A DNA stretch of 64,000 bases from Halichondria panicea (taxonomy: Eukaryota; Porifera; Demospongiae; Suberitida; Halichondriidae): the NCBI RefSeq assembly GCF_963675165.1, contig NC_087378.1:7054073-7118072 (forward strand), in the 5' to 3' direction. Made by a program: the position numbers and the translations under genes. Shown here one piece after another: positions 9,692 through 22,213 of this stretch. A model generated the notes under the pieces. The model was not told the DNA's origin and did not search any database. It saw only the letters and a program-made list of their open reading frames with translations. The number at the start of each line of letters is the position of its first letter. The first letter of the stretch is position 1.

Positions 9692-12600
9692 ATGTCCAGT
9701 AACGAAGAGCCACAAGTGACTCCTCAGGAGACAGAGGAGCAAGAAGAAACATGCCCATGTGAGTGCAAAAGCATGCTGTGGAGATACCTCCACGTCTCCA
9801 GGTGTTCATACAACCCACATGTTGCATTCTGGTCCATAATCTTCTCTCTCTGCCTGCCCAGTGTCAAGCAATGCTCCCCAGACTGAGTACGGGACAGCTC
9901 CAGCTGCTGAGGTTGCTACTAGTCAGACTCCTGAAGACCTGATTGCCTGGTGGAACTCTGCCATCAAGGACTACGATGCCATGTTCATCATCTACTACCG
10001 TGGGGTCTGGTGACCCTACTGTAAGGTGAGCAGGGGAGAGGGGTAGCATTAATACAACCTATACGATATATGCAACTGTACTGTATTTATAAATTTGTGA
10101 TATGAGAGGTGAAGCAATTTGTGTTAAATTTACGGCTAGATAAACAAGGTGGTTTTGTACCCAGTAACACAATGGCTGCTCCAAGGTTCCAGTAGTACAT
10201 GTAGTGTGTGACAAACTGGTTGTACGACTACAGCTTATTACACAAGAGGTGTGTACCTTATTCATTGCGGTTATAATTATTAGTTTTGCTAATGAGTTAT
10301 TATATAATAGTGCACAATGGATGCATGCCCTGACTTCCTGTGAAGACATTATCTCCACTGTCCAGATATCCTTTTTGCTCCTTTGTCTGCTGACTGTATA
10401 CTGCATGCACATATCTGTTAGGCAGATCTTTTATATATTTATAGGTCAGCTATTTTAGCTCTCCTTTGTACTAATTATAGACATTAGTAATTCTAGTATT
10501 TTACTCAATTTTTCCAGGCAGTTAATCATCAGTTATTTTTTGATCTGTGTGTATTCTCCTCATGTGATGTGATACCCGGGTAACCCCTTGTCAACAAAAC
10601 ACCTTACCCTCCTCCCCCCTCCTCTGCAGGCTTACCTCAAGGAGTTCAATGATCTCCTTGGTGAGCTTAAGGGTAAGAATGTGGGTATCTTTGGCATCAC
10701 TGCTCAGAGTCAGGCTGACGCAGATAAGGCAGTGAGGGACTGGGGACTTCAATTTCAAGTGAGTCAAGTGTTAATACTGTGATTGTGTTGTCATCATAAA
10801 AGTAAACTGCTTGATGTATTCATTGCAGAAGAGTAACCCTCTAGTTGTGTGCTGTTAGGTTTTGTGTGTTATTGTTTTCCTTTACAAGACTGATAATTAT
10901 ATCTCACCCATTAAATTAAGCTGTGTATGTCGCAGTACTGTAAAAAATAGCCACTGGTATAATTTGTGTATTCCATGTACCTTAATGTTACTAAATTATA
11001 GACAGGTAGTAATTTTAGCGTTTTCAGATTTTTCTCTGTTTTAGGGTACTAATTTTGGCTGATTTGCAAATTCATTAGCACAATATTTGTCAAAAGATGT
11101 ACAAGTGATGAGTTTTAACGTTGAATGGAAAGTTTGGAGTCAGATACAGATGAAAAAAGGGCTAGCTTGCTTAGCATACTCTCAAAAGTACATTATACAA
11201 AATTACATTAGAAAAAGAGTTTTTTGAATTTTTTTAACGGGTACTTAATTTAGCGTTAATTAAATTAGTACCCGTTTATAATAGTAACAATAAGGTATAC
11301 ACTTCACCAGGAGTGCATCCTGACTTCACTAGCCTCAGTCCCAAGCCAAATATAACGGAAGGAGACAAATATAGCCTGGTATCTATTGCATGGGTGATTG
11401 ATTGCACATGTGTGTATTTATTTTTCAGAATCTGGGGATCCCTGTTCTCTAATGTATGCTTCTATCGAAGCAACTTAGCTCTCTATTGCGTTGGTCTAGA
11501 AAGCTTGCACACTAGTCTGAAGCGAGAAAGACTTTCATCTACCTCTATAATGGTCGTATGATATGGTTGGGATATCTGAGCTTGGTTCCGTACAGGCTAT
11601 GGCAAGTCTATGGTGCTTCCAACCGCTGCTTTTGAAGACAAATTGACCATACGGCCATCGTAAAAGTAGATGAGAGGCTGGCTTTAGACTAGTGTATAAG
11701 CCTACTAGACCAACGCAAAATAGGACGTAAGCTACAGCTTCACGTAACTCATTCACAGAGATTAAGTGAGTTTTAACAACGTTTTACTTTCGTTAGTACG
11801 ATTACCTATATTCTAGGTCATTTGAAGCGCATGCGCACTATCACCCATGCAATAGGTTCCAGGTCCTCTTTTCGACCTAGCGTTCAATTAGAGAAAAGTC
11901 AGGTGGGGAACTAGGCTTACACTACACACAGCCATCATGACACGTTCTAACCTTCCCCTGCAGGCATGGTCTGATCCTCAACACAAGTTGCGCAACTATC
12001 TCAACGATGAGGGTCTGATTGATATCAAGATATCAGGAGGCGAAAATTCCACCGACTCCGGCTTCTACAAGGTCCATCCCAAGATCAAAGAATACAAGTG
12101 GGGCGTTGCTCAGCCAGGTGTGCTCTGTGTGAATTCTGACAGGAAGCCTCTCTACGCTTGGGCCATCAATCCTTCTTTCGTGAGTTGTACTGACCATGAG
12201 CAATTTCTTGGTCATTGTTGCTTAGTTACTTTATCCACTACTGTGCTATTATGAATTGTGTAGTTTACTGTGTGCCCTTTCTGATGGCACATCTTATGTC
12301 TTCTGTCATCTATTTGACAGCTTAGTTTATCTACTCAGCTAGCTACTTATCGCTCTATCTAAATGCTCATTTACTATCGTATAAAATTAGTCATGGGGAT
12401 GCTCCTCACATAACTTATATAGAATATTAATAAAAGATGACGTCCTGTCAGAGGTAACCTAGTTCAGTTGTGTTAGGTGATTCTTTTAATTTTGTAACAC
12501 TTCTGGTCATGTTGTTTCTATCACGTAGCCTCACGTAGCCTCGTTTGGCTGCAGTTTTGCACATCAATATTGTTATTTCAGCTGGTGAATGGCTTCTTAA

Positions 12601-13737
12601 TTAGTCAGGTACGCTCAGCTAGCTCCTTGTTAATTAAATACTTCTATTAGCCTTGGTCAGGTAGGATCAGGTATTCAAGTAGCTGGGTCAGGTATCCCCA
12701 TGTTTTGTTTGTCTGTGGTCACGTAGTCTCAGGTAACACCACACGCTTCATGCATTGTCTAAGGCTTCAGGTCAGGTAGCCCCATATTTAATGAGTGTTT
12801 GTAATGTCTCTTGTCATGTATCCCTTGTTTCAAAGAATGTTTCTATTGCCTCAGGTCAGGTAGATGCATGCACACACTTGCCACTTCCTGCTCAGTTGCA
12901 CAGTTGCTATAGTATTGCTATGGACACATTGTGTGTGTACCTGACAGGAAGCTCAGCAACTAATTAGTAGTCTAAAGGAGCCTAGATGTCAATGATAACT
13001 ATTTAAGCCATTTGTCATTTTTGACTGGTGTAAAATTAATGTGTTAAGATAATTACGAGAAGCTAGCTACATAGTTTTAGAAGCATACTCCCTCCATGTA
13101 CAGTGGACAGTTTGGGAGTAGAGCTTTTGTCCTCTTTTTGGAGGTTGTCCTCTGGTGGGAGGTTCATTCAAATTTCATAGCATATATCAAAGACTTATAG
13201 ATAGCATGTTCATGTATGGTCTGTATACAGACCCTATTTCTAGCTAAGGAACTTTGAAATCAAAGAAGCAATATAAATTATTATGCGCAATGGCAGTATG
13301 ATTCGCATAACATTACAAATGACCTCTACCATATTGGACATAAACCGTGGGTATGGTTTCCTGTTTGTCCGTAATAAGCAAAGAGTTAGTCAGTTAGGAG
13401 CACGAAGCAGTTAGCTTGTCCGCTGTCTGGAATCAAGAAGGTCCGCTTGTGAGAGGTTGCTTAAAGTGTGTACTTAGATAGTGATTTCAATCCGTGCCAT
13501 AGCTAGTGTACTTTATAAGAAGTTGTCCTCGTACAATCCTTAGAAAAGCTAATACTGTGGTTGTGCTTGTGATAACAACACTCCTCCGTTTAGATGAACG
13601 TTGGTGGTGCCTCGGATCGTCCTGTTCCCCCGGACATCTGGACCATCGTCCAAGCAAAGATGATCGACCCTGATAGCCAGGATGTGCCAAGACGTTTACG
13701 CACCAGAGGAGTTTGCTCCCTCTGTAACATTCTTTAA
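9692..13737 (+). CDS. peroxiredoxin-like (AhpC/TSA) protein with UGA at the active-site cysteine; probable selenoprotein
   Basis: Five exons: 9692-9758, 9862-10025, 10630-10758, 11964-12179, 13594-13737. All are GT-AG and in phase, giving 239 residues if TGA at 10011-10013 is read as selenocysteine (residue 73). The region reads YYRGVW-U-PYCK. Bacterial and eukaryotic relatives have RGxWCPYC here, so the TGA replaces the first active-site Cys while the second (Cys76) is kept. Downstream come KAYLKEF, DPQHKL, GVAQPGVLC, YAWAINPS and NVGGASDRPVPPDIW, all hallmarks of the peroxiredoxin-like family. The C-terminus carries a CSLC motif. The likely role is a thioredoxin-fold peroxidase or thiol oxidoreductase. 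Apart from the TGA, exons 1 to 5 are free of stops and splice in frame. The alternative, a nonsense mutation in a dying gene, would have to hit exactly this codon. Confidence 0.82.
11237..11277. repeat. AT-rich palindrome in intron 3 of the peroxiredoxin-like gene
   Basis: Inverted arms beginning AACGGGTACT and ending AGTACCCGTT around an AT core. A truncated arm, gggtactaattttggct, lies near 11044, which suggests the palindrome is one end of a small element. Confidence 0.55.
11375..11862. mobile_element. nested inverted-repeat (MITE-like) insertion in intron 3
   Basis: Outer arms CCTGGTATCTATTGCATGGG and its reversed, slightly diverged partner ending near 11862. An inner pair of long arms runs about 11488-11718 (GCGTTGGTCTAGAAAGC at the left, reversed at the right). 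The later array units have much shorter introns at this position and lack this block, so it inserted in unit 1. No coding frame of note. Confidence 0.65.
12600..12865. repeat. cluster of TCAGGTA motifs in intron 4
   Basis: Seven exact TCAGGTA words occur within about 260 bases of intron, with several GTAGCCTCACGTAGCC relatives just upstream. The same block is present in the homologous intron of each array unit (near 15460-15730, 18060-18330, 20900-21160, 23450-23700). TCAG|GTA is a 3' splice site fused to a 5' splice site. Confidence 0.75.
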
Positions 13738-14361
13738 CAACTGCACATGCTGTATAAATCTTTACTAAGTTTTAATTTTGGACTTTGTTCTTTTGTGTAG
13801 TCAGGTAGTGTTATGACGGAAGATGTGCTAAACCAGTATTACTGAGGTACACTTCCCGAGGCCAGTGCTATGCGCTGTGTTCACACCTAACTGCTGAATT
13901 GTCATTGTTCTCTTGAATTTTATTTTGTTCAAATGCTGAATTTTTATACAAATTGACAAACACTGTACATAGGTACATTATTAAGTATACACAGTAAACA
14001 GACACACAAGCAGCTTTTTGCGTACGCCTCCTGCATGCGGCTATAATTATAGATCTACGCCCTGAGGCATAAGTTGCATGTCCTAAATGGTTTCGTACAC
14101 CACTATAAGAGTCAGCTTGTCCATTCATTTTTACCAGCTCCTGTCCTCCTGCAACATACTTTCAGCTTATAGTTATAATAACTGAAAGAAACAGGCCATA
14201 CTTTACTAATAAATTATAAATTTATTTAGTGGAATACGGTATTCCTTTACCCAATAAACTCAAGTGTTTTGCTCGGCCCTGTGTATTCTCCTCATGTGAT
14301 GTGATACCCGGGTAACCCCTTGCCAACAAAACACCTTACCCTCCTCCCCCCTCCTCTGCAG

Positions 14362-16352
14362 GCTTACCTCAAGGAGTTCAATGATCTCCTTGGTGAGCTT
14401 AAGGGTAAGCATGTGGGTATCTTTGCCATCACTGCTCAGAGTCAGGCTGACGCAGATAAGGCATGAGGGACTGGACTATTTTAAGTGAGTCAAGTGTTAA
14501 AATTGTGATTCATTGTTGTTATCATAACTTTAAAGAAGGTAAACTGCTGCTGAGTATGTACATTCATTGCAGAAGAGTAGGTTTTTGTTTTCTCACCTAT
14601 ATTAAACTGTGTATGTGCTTATAATTATATAATTATGTCCAAATAGCCATTGATATTCAATTATATCAAGTTCTTCCATGCGTGTATACACTACACACAG
14701 CCATCATGACACGTGCCAACCTTCCCCTGCAGGGATGGTCGGATCCTCAACACAAGTTGCACAACTATCTCAACGATGAGGGTCTGATTGATATCAAGAT
14801 ATTAGGAGGCGAGAATTTCACCGACTCCGGCTTCTACAGGTCCATCCCAAGATCAAAGAATACAAGTGGGGCGTCGCTCAGCCTGGTGTGCTCTGTGTGA
14901 ATTCTGACAGGAAGCCTCTCTACGCTTGGGCAAATCCATCCTCCTTCCTTTGTGAGTTGTACCGACAATTGTATTGATAGCAATTTAGTCTTAGTTGCTT
15001 ATATTATATACAGCTATACTTTATCTGCACGTAGCCACTATACTGTGTTGATGAGATGTTGTGTCTAGTTGAATTGTGAAATGGCAACTGCTAAATATTT
15101 ACTGTGTGCCCATTCTATTAAATGGAACATACACGTACACTTAATGCGTCTTTTATGTGCTATCTATTTTACATTACAGCTAAGTGTCTCAGCTTTTATA
15201 AGGCACGTTTTAAAACCATGGGGATGCTCCTCACATAATTGATGTAGGTTATTAATAAAGATGACGCCATGCAGGGGTATAACCTAAGCTCTTGAATTCT
15301 TGTAACACTTTTGCTCAGGTAATCGCAGGTAGCCCTTGTTTACATGACACTTCTATCATGTATAGCCTCACGTAGCCTCACGTTTTCAATTGCTTTGGCT
15401 GCAGCCATGCACTAAGTACCATTGCATATTGTTATTTCAGCTGGTGAATGGCTTAATTAGTCAGGTACTCTCAGCTAGTCCTTTGTTAATTAAATACTTC
15501 TATTAGCCTTGGTCAGGTAGGATCAGGTATTCAAGTAGCTGGGTCAGGTATCCCCATGTTTTGTTTGTCTGTGGTCACGTAGTCTCAGGTAACGGCACCA
15601 CATGCTTCATGCATTGTCTAAGTCTTCAGGTCAGGTAGCCCCATACTTAATGAGTGTTTGTAATGTCTCTTGTCATGTATCTCTTGTTTCAAAGAATGTT
15701 TCGATTGCCTCAGGTCAGGTAGATGCATGCACACACTTGCCACTTCCTGCTCAGTTGCACAGTTGCTATAGTATTGCTATGGGCACATTGTGTGTGTACC
15801 TGACAGGAAGCTCAGAAATTCATTGTGACTAATTAGTGGTTTAAAGGATCCTAGATGTCAATGGTATCATTTGCCATTTTTGACTGTTGGCATTAGTGTA
15901 AAATTAATGTGTTAAGATAATTACGAGAAGCTAGCTACATAGTTTTAGTATTGCTATGGACACAAACATTGTGCAAATTTGTGTGTACCTGACAGGAAAT
16001 AGCTCAGATGATATTTAGCCATCTTTGACTGTTGGTTAGCGTAGATACTTATGCGAAGCTAGCTACATCGTTTTAGAAGCATGACATTGTACTGACATTG
16101 TACTACATAGGATCTAAGTACAATTATGTATCCTTAGAATAGCTAACACTGTGGTTGTGCTTGCGATAATAGCACTCCTCCTCTGTTTAGATGAACATTG
16201 GTGGTGCCTCGGATCGTCCTGTTCCCCCGGACATCTGGACCATCATCCAAGCAAAGATGATCGACCCTGATAGCCAGGATGTGCCAAGACATTTACGCAC
16301 CAGAGGAGCTTGCTCCCTCTGTAACATTCTTACAACTGCACATGCCGTATAA
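14362..16352 (+). pseudogene. array unit 2: exons 3-5 of the peroxiredoxin-like gene
   Basis: Copies of exon 3 (14362-14484), exon 4 (14733-14951) and exon 5 (16191-16352), with their introns, follow the parent gene in the same orientation. The catalytic exons 1 and 2 are absent. Exon 3 has a single-base loss in the AAGGCAGTGAGG stretch and a shortened end; exon 4 has a single-base loss at the TACAAGGTC stretch. The unit cannot continue the parent reading frame. Between the parent's last exon and this unit (13738-14361) lies the 3' flank, which is repeated with each unit. Confidence 0.85.
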
Positions 16353-16794
16353 ATCTTAAAATTTTGGACTTCGTTCTTTTGTGTATAGTCAGGTAGTATT
16401 ATGATGGAAGATGTGCTAAACCAGTATTACTGAGGTACACTTCCCGAGGCTAATGCTATGCACTGTGTTCACACCTATAACTGCTTAATTGTCATTAATC
16501 TTTTGAATTTTATTTTTGTTCAAATGCTGAATTTTTATGAATCTATATGATATATATATTTTGACAAAAATTGTGCATAGGTACATTATTAAGTATACAG
16601 TAAACAGACACACGAGCAGCTTTTTGCATATGCCTCCTGCGGCTATACAGATCTACACCCCGAGGCATAAGTTACATGTCCTAAATGGTTATACCACTAT
16701 AGGAGTCAGCTTGCATGTTCATTCATTTTGCACATATTCCAGCTCTGTCCTGCAACATTTAATCAGTTATATAACCAGGCCATGGTGAATTTAA

Positions 16795-19205
16795 GGGTTG
16801 TGGGTAACTGCTCAGAGTCAGGCCGACACAGATAAGGCAGTGAGCTTCAATTTCAAGTGAGTCAAGTGTTAATACTGTGATTGTTGTCATCATAAATTTA
16901 AAGGTAAACTGCTGAGTATATGTATATTCATTACATACTCCTACTTAGGTTTTTCTGTGTTATTGTTTTCTCACCCATAGAACGGCCATAACTTTAGTTC
17001 CGATGGTCCAATTACGTTAATTTTATGATTTTCTGAAAGCTTAGAGAGAGGCCTTTCAGATAATGAGTTAATTAAAATCAAGCTGTGTATGTGCTAATAA
17101 TTATGTTCAGTACTGTACAAATAATTATAGCCACTGACATTTCAATTACATTTATGTCTTCCATGCATACATGTATACACTACACACAGCCATCATGACA
17201 CGTTCTAACCTTCCCCTGCAGGCATGGTCTGATCCTCAACACAAGTTGCGCAACTATCTCAACGATGAGGGTCTGATTGATATCAAGATATCAGGAGGCG
17301 AGAATTCCACCGACTCCGGCTTCTACAAGGTCCACCCCAAGATCAAAGAATACAAGTGGGGCGTTGCTCAGCCAGGTGTGCTCTGTGTGAATTCTGACAG
17401 GAAGCCTCTCTACGCTTGGGCCATCGCAATCCTTCCTTTGTGAGTTGTACTGACCATGTGTATTGATAGCAACTATTTCTTGGTCATTGTTGCTTAGCTA
17501 CTTTATCCATTACTGTGCTATTATATCAGATGAATTGTGGTTTTACTAGTTTACTGTGTGTCCTTTCTGATGGCGCATCCTATGTCTTCTGTAATCTATT
17601 CGACAGCTTAGTTTATCTACTCAGCTAGCTACTTATCGTAAATGCTCATCAGGGTGTCATACAGGGGGGGGGAGGGGGGATATCCCCCCCTAGCTCCAAT
17701 TTCCCCCCCCCTTTCAATTATGACTGAGTGTCCATAGCTGGGTATTGAAATAACAGTTTACCTTTTTTTAGCAACATTTTCTGGTTACTTTTCTCATTTC
17801 CCCCCTCTACTTCAAAATCCTGTATGACACCCTGCTCATTTACTATCGTATAAAATTAGTCATGGGATGCTTCTCACATAACTTAATGTAGAATATTAAT
17901 AAAAGATAACGTCCTGTCAGAGGTAACCTAGTTCAGTTGTGTTAGGTGATTCTTTTAATTTTATAACACTTCTGGTCATGTTGTTTCTATCACGTAGCCT
18001 CGTTTGGCTGCAGTTTTGCACATCAATATTGTTATTTCAGCTGGTGAATGGCTTCTTAATTAGTCAGGTACGCTCAGCTAGCTCCTTGTTAATTAAATAT
18101 TTCTATTAGCCTTGGTCAGGTAGGATCAGGTATTCAAGTAGCTGGTCAGGTATCCCCATGTTTTGTTTGTCTGTGGTCACGTAGTCTCAGGTAACACCAC
18201 ACGCTTCATGCATTGTCTAAGGCTTCAGGTCAGGTAGCCCCATACTTAATGAGTGTTTGTAATGTCTCTTGTCATGTATCTCTTGTTTCAAAGAATGTTT
18301 CTATTGCCTCAGGTCAGGTAGATGCATGCACACACTTGCCACTTCCTGCTCAGTTGCACAGTTGCTATAGTATTGCTATGGACACATTGTGTGTGTACCT
18401 GACAGGAAGCTCAGAAATTCATTGCGACTAATTAGTGGTCTAAAGGAGCCTAGATGTCAATGATAACTATTTAAGCCATTTGTCATTTTTGACTGTTGGC
18501 ATTAGTGTAAAATTAATGTGTTAAGATAATTACGAGAAGCTAGCTACATAGTTTTAAAAGCATACTCCCTCCATGTACAGTGGGCAGTTTGGGAGTAGAG
18601 CTTTTGTCCTCTTTTTGGAGGTTGTCCTCTGGTGGGAGGTTCATTCAAATTTCATAGCATATATCAAAGACTTATAGATAGTATGTTCAGACCCTATTTC
18701 TAGCTAAGGAACTTTGAAATCAAAGAAGCAATATAAATTATTATGCGCAATGGCAGTATGATTCGCATAACATTACAAATGACCTCTACCATATTGGACA
18801 TAAACCATGGGTGTGGTTTCCTGTTCGTCCGTAATAAGCAAAGAGTTAGTTAGGAGCACGAAGCAGTTAGCTTGTCCGCTGTCTGGAATCAAGAAGGTCC
18901 GCTTGTGAGAGGTTGCTTAAATTGTGTACTTAGATAGTGATTTCAATCCGTGCCATAGCTAGTGTACTTTATGAGAAGTTGTCCTCGTACAATTGTCTAT
19001 ATCCTTAGAAAAGCTAATACTGTGGTTGTGCTTATGATAACAACACTCCTCCTCCGTTTAGATGAACATTGGTGGTGCCTCAGATCGTCCTGTTCCCCCG
19101 GACATCTGGACCACCGTCCAAGCAAAGATGGTCGATCCTGATAGCCAGGATGTGCCAAGACATTTACGCACCAGAGGAGCTTGCTCCCTCTGTAACATTC
19201 TTTAA
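16795..19205 (+). pseudogene. array unit 3: truncated exon 3, exons 4 and 5
   Basis: Only the tail of exon 3 remains (about 16795-16857). Exon 4 (17222-17439) is nearly identical to the parent but has small insertions at its 3' end that shift the frame before the donor. Exon 5 (19062-19205) is full length and open, ending at the same CSLCNIL stop as the parent. Its intron 4 carries an extra MITE at 17650-17834. It is closest to unit 1 in sequence, whereas unit 2 resembles unit 4, so an early two-unit block was probably duplicated as a pair. Confidence 0.82.
17650..17834. mobile_element. MITE with CAGGGTGTCATACAGG termini, 5-bp target duplication
   Basis: Termini CAGGGTGTCATACAGG and CCTGTATGACACCCTG are exact inverted repeats. 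The flanks are CTCAT on both sides. The homologous intron of unit 1 (near 12366) has a single CTCAT and no insert, a clean empty site. A relative lies in an SF1 intron at 56800-56973 in the other orientation. The interior is C-rich and non-coding. Confidence 0.88.
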
Positions 19206-19826
19206 CAACTGCACATGCTGTATAAATCTTTAATTTTGGACTTTGTTCTTTGTGTAGTCAGGTAGTGTTATGACGGAAGATGTGCTAAACCAGTATTACT
19301 GAGGTACACTTCCCGAGGCCAGTGCTATGCACTGTGTTCACACCTAACTGCTCAATTGTCATTGTTCTCTTGAATTTTATTTTGTTCAAATGCTGAATTT
19401 TTATGAATAATTATATACAAATTGACAAACACTGTACATAGGTACATTATTAAGTATACACAGTAAACAGACACACAAGCAGCTTTTTGCGTATGCCTCC
19501 TGCATGCGGCTATATAGATCTACGCCCTGAGGCATAAGTTGCATGTCCTAAATGGTTTCGTACACCACTATAAGAGTCAGCTTGTCCATTCATTTTTACC
19601 AGCTCCTGTCCTCCTGCAACATACTTTCAGCTTATAGTTATAATAATTGAAAGAAACAGGCCATACTTTACTAATAAATTATAAATTTATTTAGTGGAAT
19701 ACGGTATTCCTTTACCCAATAAACTCAAGTGTTTTGCTCGGCCCTGTGTATTCTCCTCATGTGATGTGATACCAGGGTAACCCCTTGCCAACAAAACACC
19801 TTACCCTCCTCCCCCCTCCTCTGCAG

Positions 19827-21590
19827 GCTTACCTCAAGGAGTTCAATGATCTCCTTGGTGAGCTTAAGGGTAAGCATGTGGGTATCTTTGCCATCACTGC
19901 TCAGAGTCAGGCTGACGCAGATAAGGCAGTGAGGGACTGGACTATTTTAAGTGAGTCGAGTGTTAAAACTGTGATTTATTGCTGTTATCAAAACTGCTGC
20001 TGAGTATACATTCATTGCAGAAGAGTATCAGGTTTTTGTTTTCTCACCTATATTAAACTGTGTATGTGCTTATAATTATGTCCAAATAGCCATTGATATT
20101 CAAGTTCTTCCATGCGTGTGTATACACTACACACAGCCATCATGACACGTGCCAACCTTCCCCTGCAGGGATGGTCGGATCCTCAACACAAGTTGCACAA
20201 CTTTCTCAACGATGAGGGTCTGATTGATATCAAGATATCAGGAGGCGAGAATTTCACCGACTCCGGCTTCTACAGGTCCATCCCAAGATCAAAGAATACA
20301 AGTGGGGCGTTGCTCAGCCTGGTGTGCTCTGTGTGAATTCTGACAGGAAGCCTCTCTACGCTTGTGCCAATCCATCCTCCTTCCTTTGTGAGTTATACTG
20401 ACAATTGTATTGATAGCAATTTAGTCTTAGTTGCTTATATTATATACAGCTATACTTTATCTGCACGTAGCCACTATACTGTGTTGATGATATGTTGTGT
20501 TTAGTTGAATTGTGAAATGGTAACTGCTAAATATTTACTGTGTGCCCATTCTATTAAATGGAACATACACGTACACTTAATGCGTCTTTTATGTGCTATC
20601 TATTTTACATTACAGCTATAAGTGTCTCAGCTTTTATAAGGCACGTTTTAAAACCATGGGGATGCTCCTCACATAATTGATGTAGGTTATTAATAAAGAT
20701 GACACCATGCAGGGGTAGAGCCTAAGCTCTTGAATTCTTGTAACACTTTTGCTCAGGTAATCGCAGGTAGCCCTTGTTTACATGACACTTCTATCATGCA
20801 GCCTCACGTAGCCTCACGTTTTCAATTGCTTTGGCTGCAGTCATGCACTAAGTACCATTGCATATTGTTATTTCAGCTGGTGAATGGCCTTAATTAGTCA
20901 GGTACGCTCAGCTAGTCCTTTGTTAATTAAATACTTCTATTAGCCTTGGTCAGGTAGGATCAGGTATTCAAGTAGCTGGGTCAGGTATCCCCATGTTTTG
21001 TTTGTCAGTGGTCACGTAGTCTCAGGTAACACCACATGCTTCATGATTTGTCTAAGGCTTCAGGTCAGGTAGCCCTATACTTACGAGTGTTGTAATGTCT
21101 CTTGTCATGTATCTCTTGTTTCAAAGAATGTTTCTATTGCCTCAGGTCAGGTAGATGCATGCACACACTTGCCACTTCCTGCTCAGTTATACAGTTGCTA
21201 TAGTATTGCTATATGGACACAAACATTGTGCAAATTTGTGTGTACCTGACAGGAAATAGCCAGTGCATGTCAATGATTTTAGCCATCTTTGACTGTTGGT
21301 TAGTGTAGATAATTACGAGAAGCTATATAGCTACATCGTTTTAGAAGTATGACATTGTACTGACATTGTACTACATAGCAGTACAATTATGAAAAGCTAA
21401 TACTGTGGTTGTGCTTGTGATAACAACCCTCCTCCTCTGTTTAGATGAACATTGGTGGTGCCTCGGATCGTCCTGTTCCCCCGGACATCTGGACCATCGT
21501 CTAAGCAAAGGTGATCGACCCTGATACCCAGGATGTGCCAAGACGTTTACACACCAGTGGAGCTTGCTCCCTCTGTAACATTCTACAACT
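19827..21590 (+). pseudogene. array unit 4: exons 3-5
   Basis: Exon 3 copy 19827-19950, exon 4 copy 20169-20387, exon 5 copy from 21445. Exon 4 shares the single-base loss (TACAGGTCC) and the HNxLNDEG variant with unit 2, showing common descent. Exon 5 carries a CAA-to-TAA change (ATCGTCTAAGC). Flanking introns follow the same order as in the other units. Confidence 0.83.
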
Positions 21591-22213
21591 GCACATGCTG
21601 TATAAATCTTAACTAATTTTTAATTTTGGACTTTGTTCTTTTGTGTAATCAGGTAGTGTTATGACGGAAGATGTGCTAAACCAGTATTACTGAGGTACAC
21701 TTCCCGAGGCCAGTGCTATGCACTGTGTTCACACTTAACTGCTCAATTGTCATTGTTGTCTTGACTTTTATTTTTGTTCAAATGCTGAATGAATCTATAT
21801 AGATATAATTATACAAATTGACAAGAATTGTACACAGGTACATTATTAAGTATACAGTAAACAGACACACAAGCAGCTTTTTGCATATGCCTCCTGCGGC
21901 TATACAGATCTACGCGGACCCCGAGGTATAAGTTGCATGTCCTAAATGGTTATATATACCACTAGGAGGTTTCAGCTTGTCCATTCATTTTGCACATAAT
22001 TATTCCAGCTCTGTCCTGCAGCTTATAGTTATATAACCAGGCCCCATACTTTACTGTATCTAGACATTTATGTGGAATACGGTATTCCTTATACATTTAC
22101 CCATTAAATTCTAGTGCTTTGCTCGGCCCTGTGTGTATTCTCCTCATGTGATGTGATACTCGGGTAACCCCTTGCTAACAAAACACCTTACCCTCCTCCC
22201 CCCTCCTCTGCAG

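Noticed and set aside
10011-10013. TGA as a sequencing error or plain nonsense mutation
   Set aside because: Cannot be excluded, but its exact position at the redox Cys and the otherwise intact gene make selenocysteine the better reading.
12755-12967. Repeated 60-76 codon frames (QVAPYLMSVCNV...) in each array unit as a gene
   Set aside because: They lie in the intron between exons 4 and 5 and are conserved only because the whole unit was duplicated.
13801-13845. GSVMTEDVLNQYY as a last coding exon of the peroxiredoxin-like gene
   Set aside because: Exon 5 already ends in TAA upstream; using it would need an extra donor at CTCT|gtaaca. Possible as an alternative end, but not annotated.
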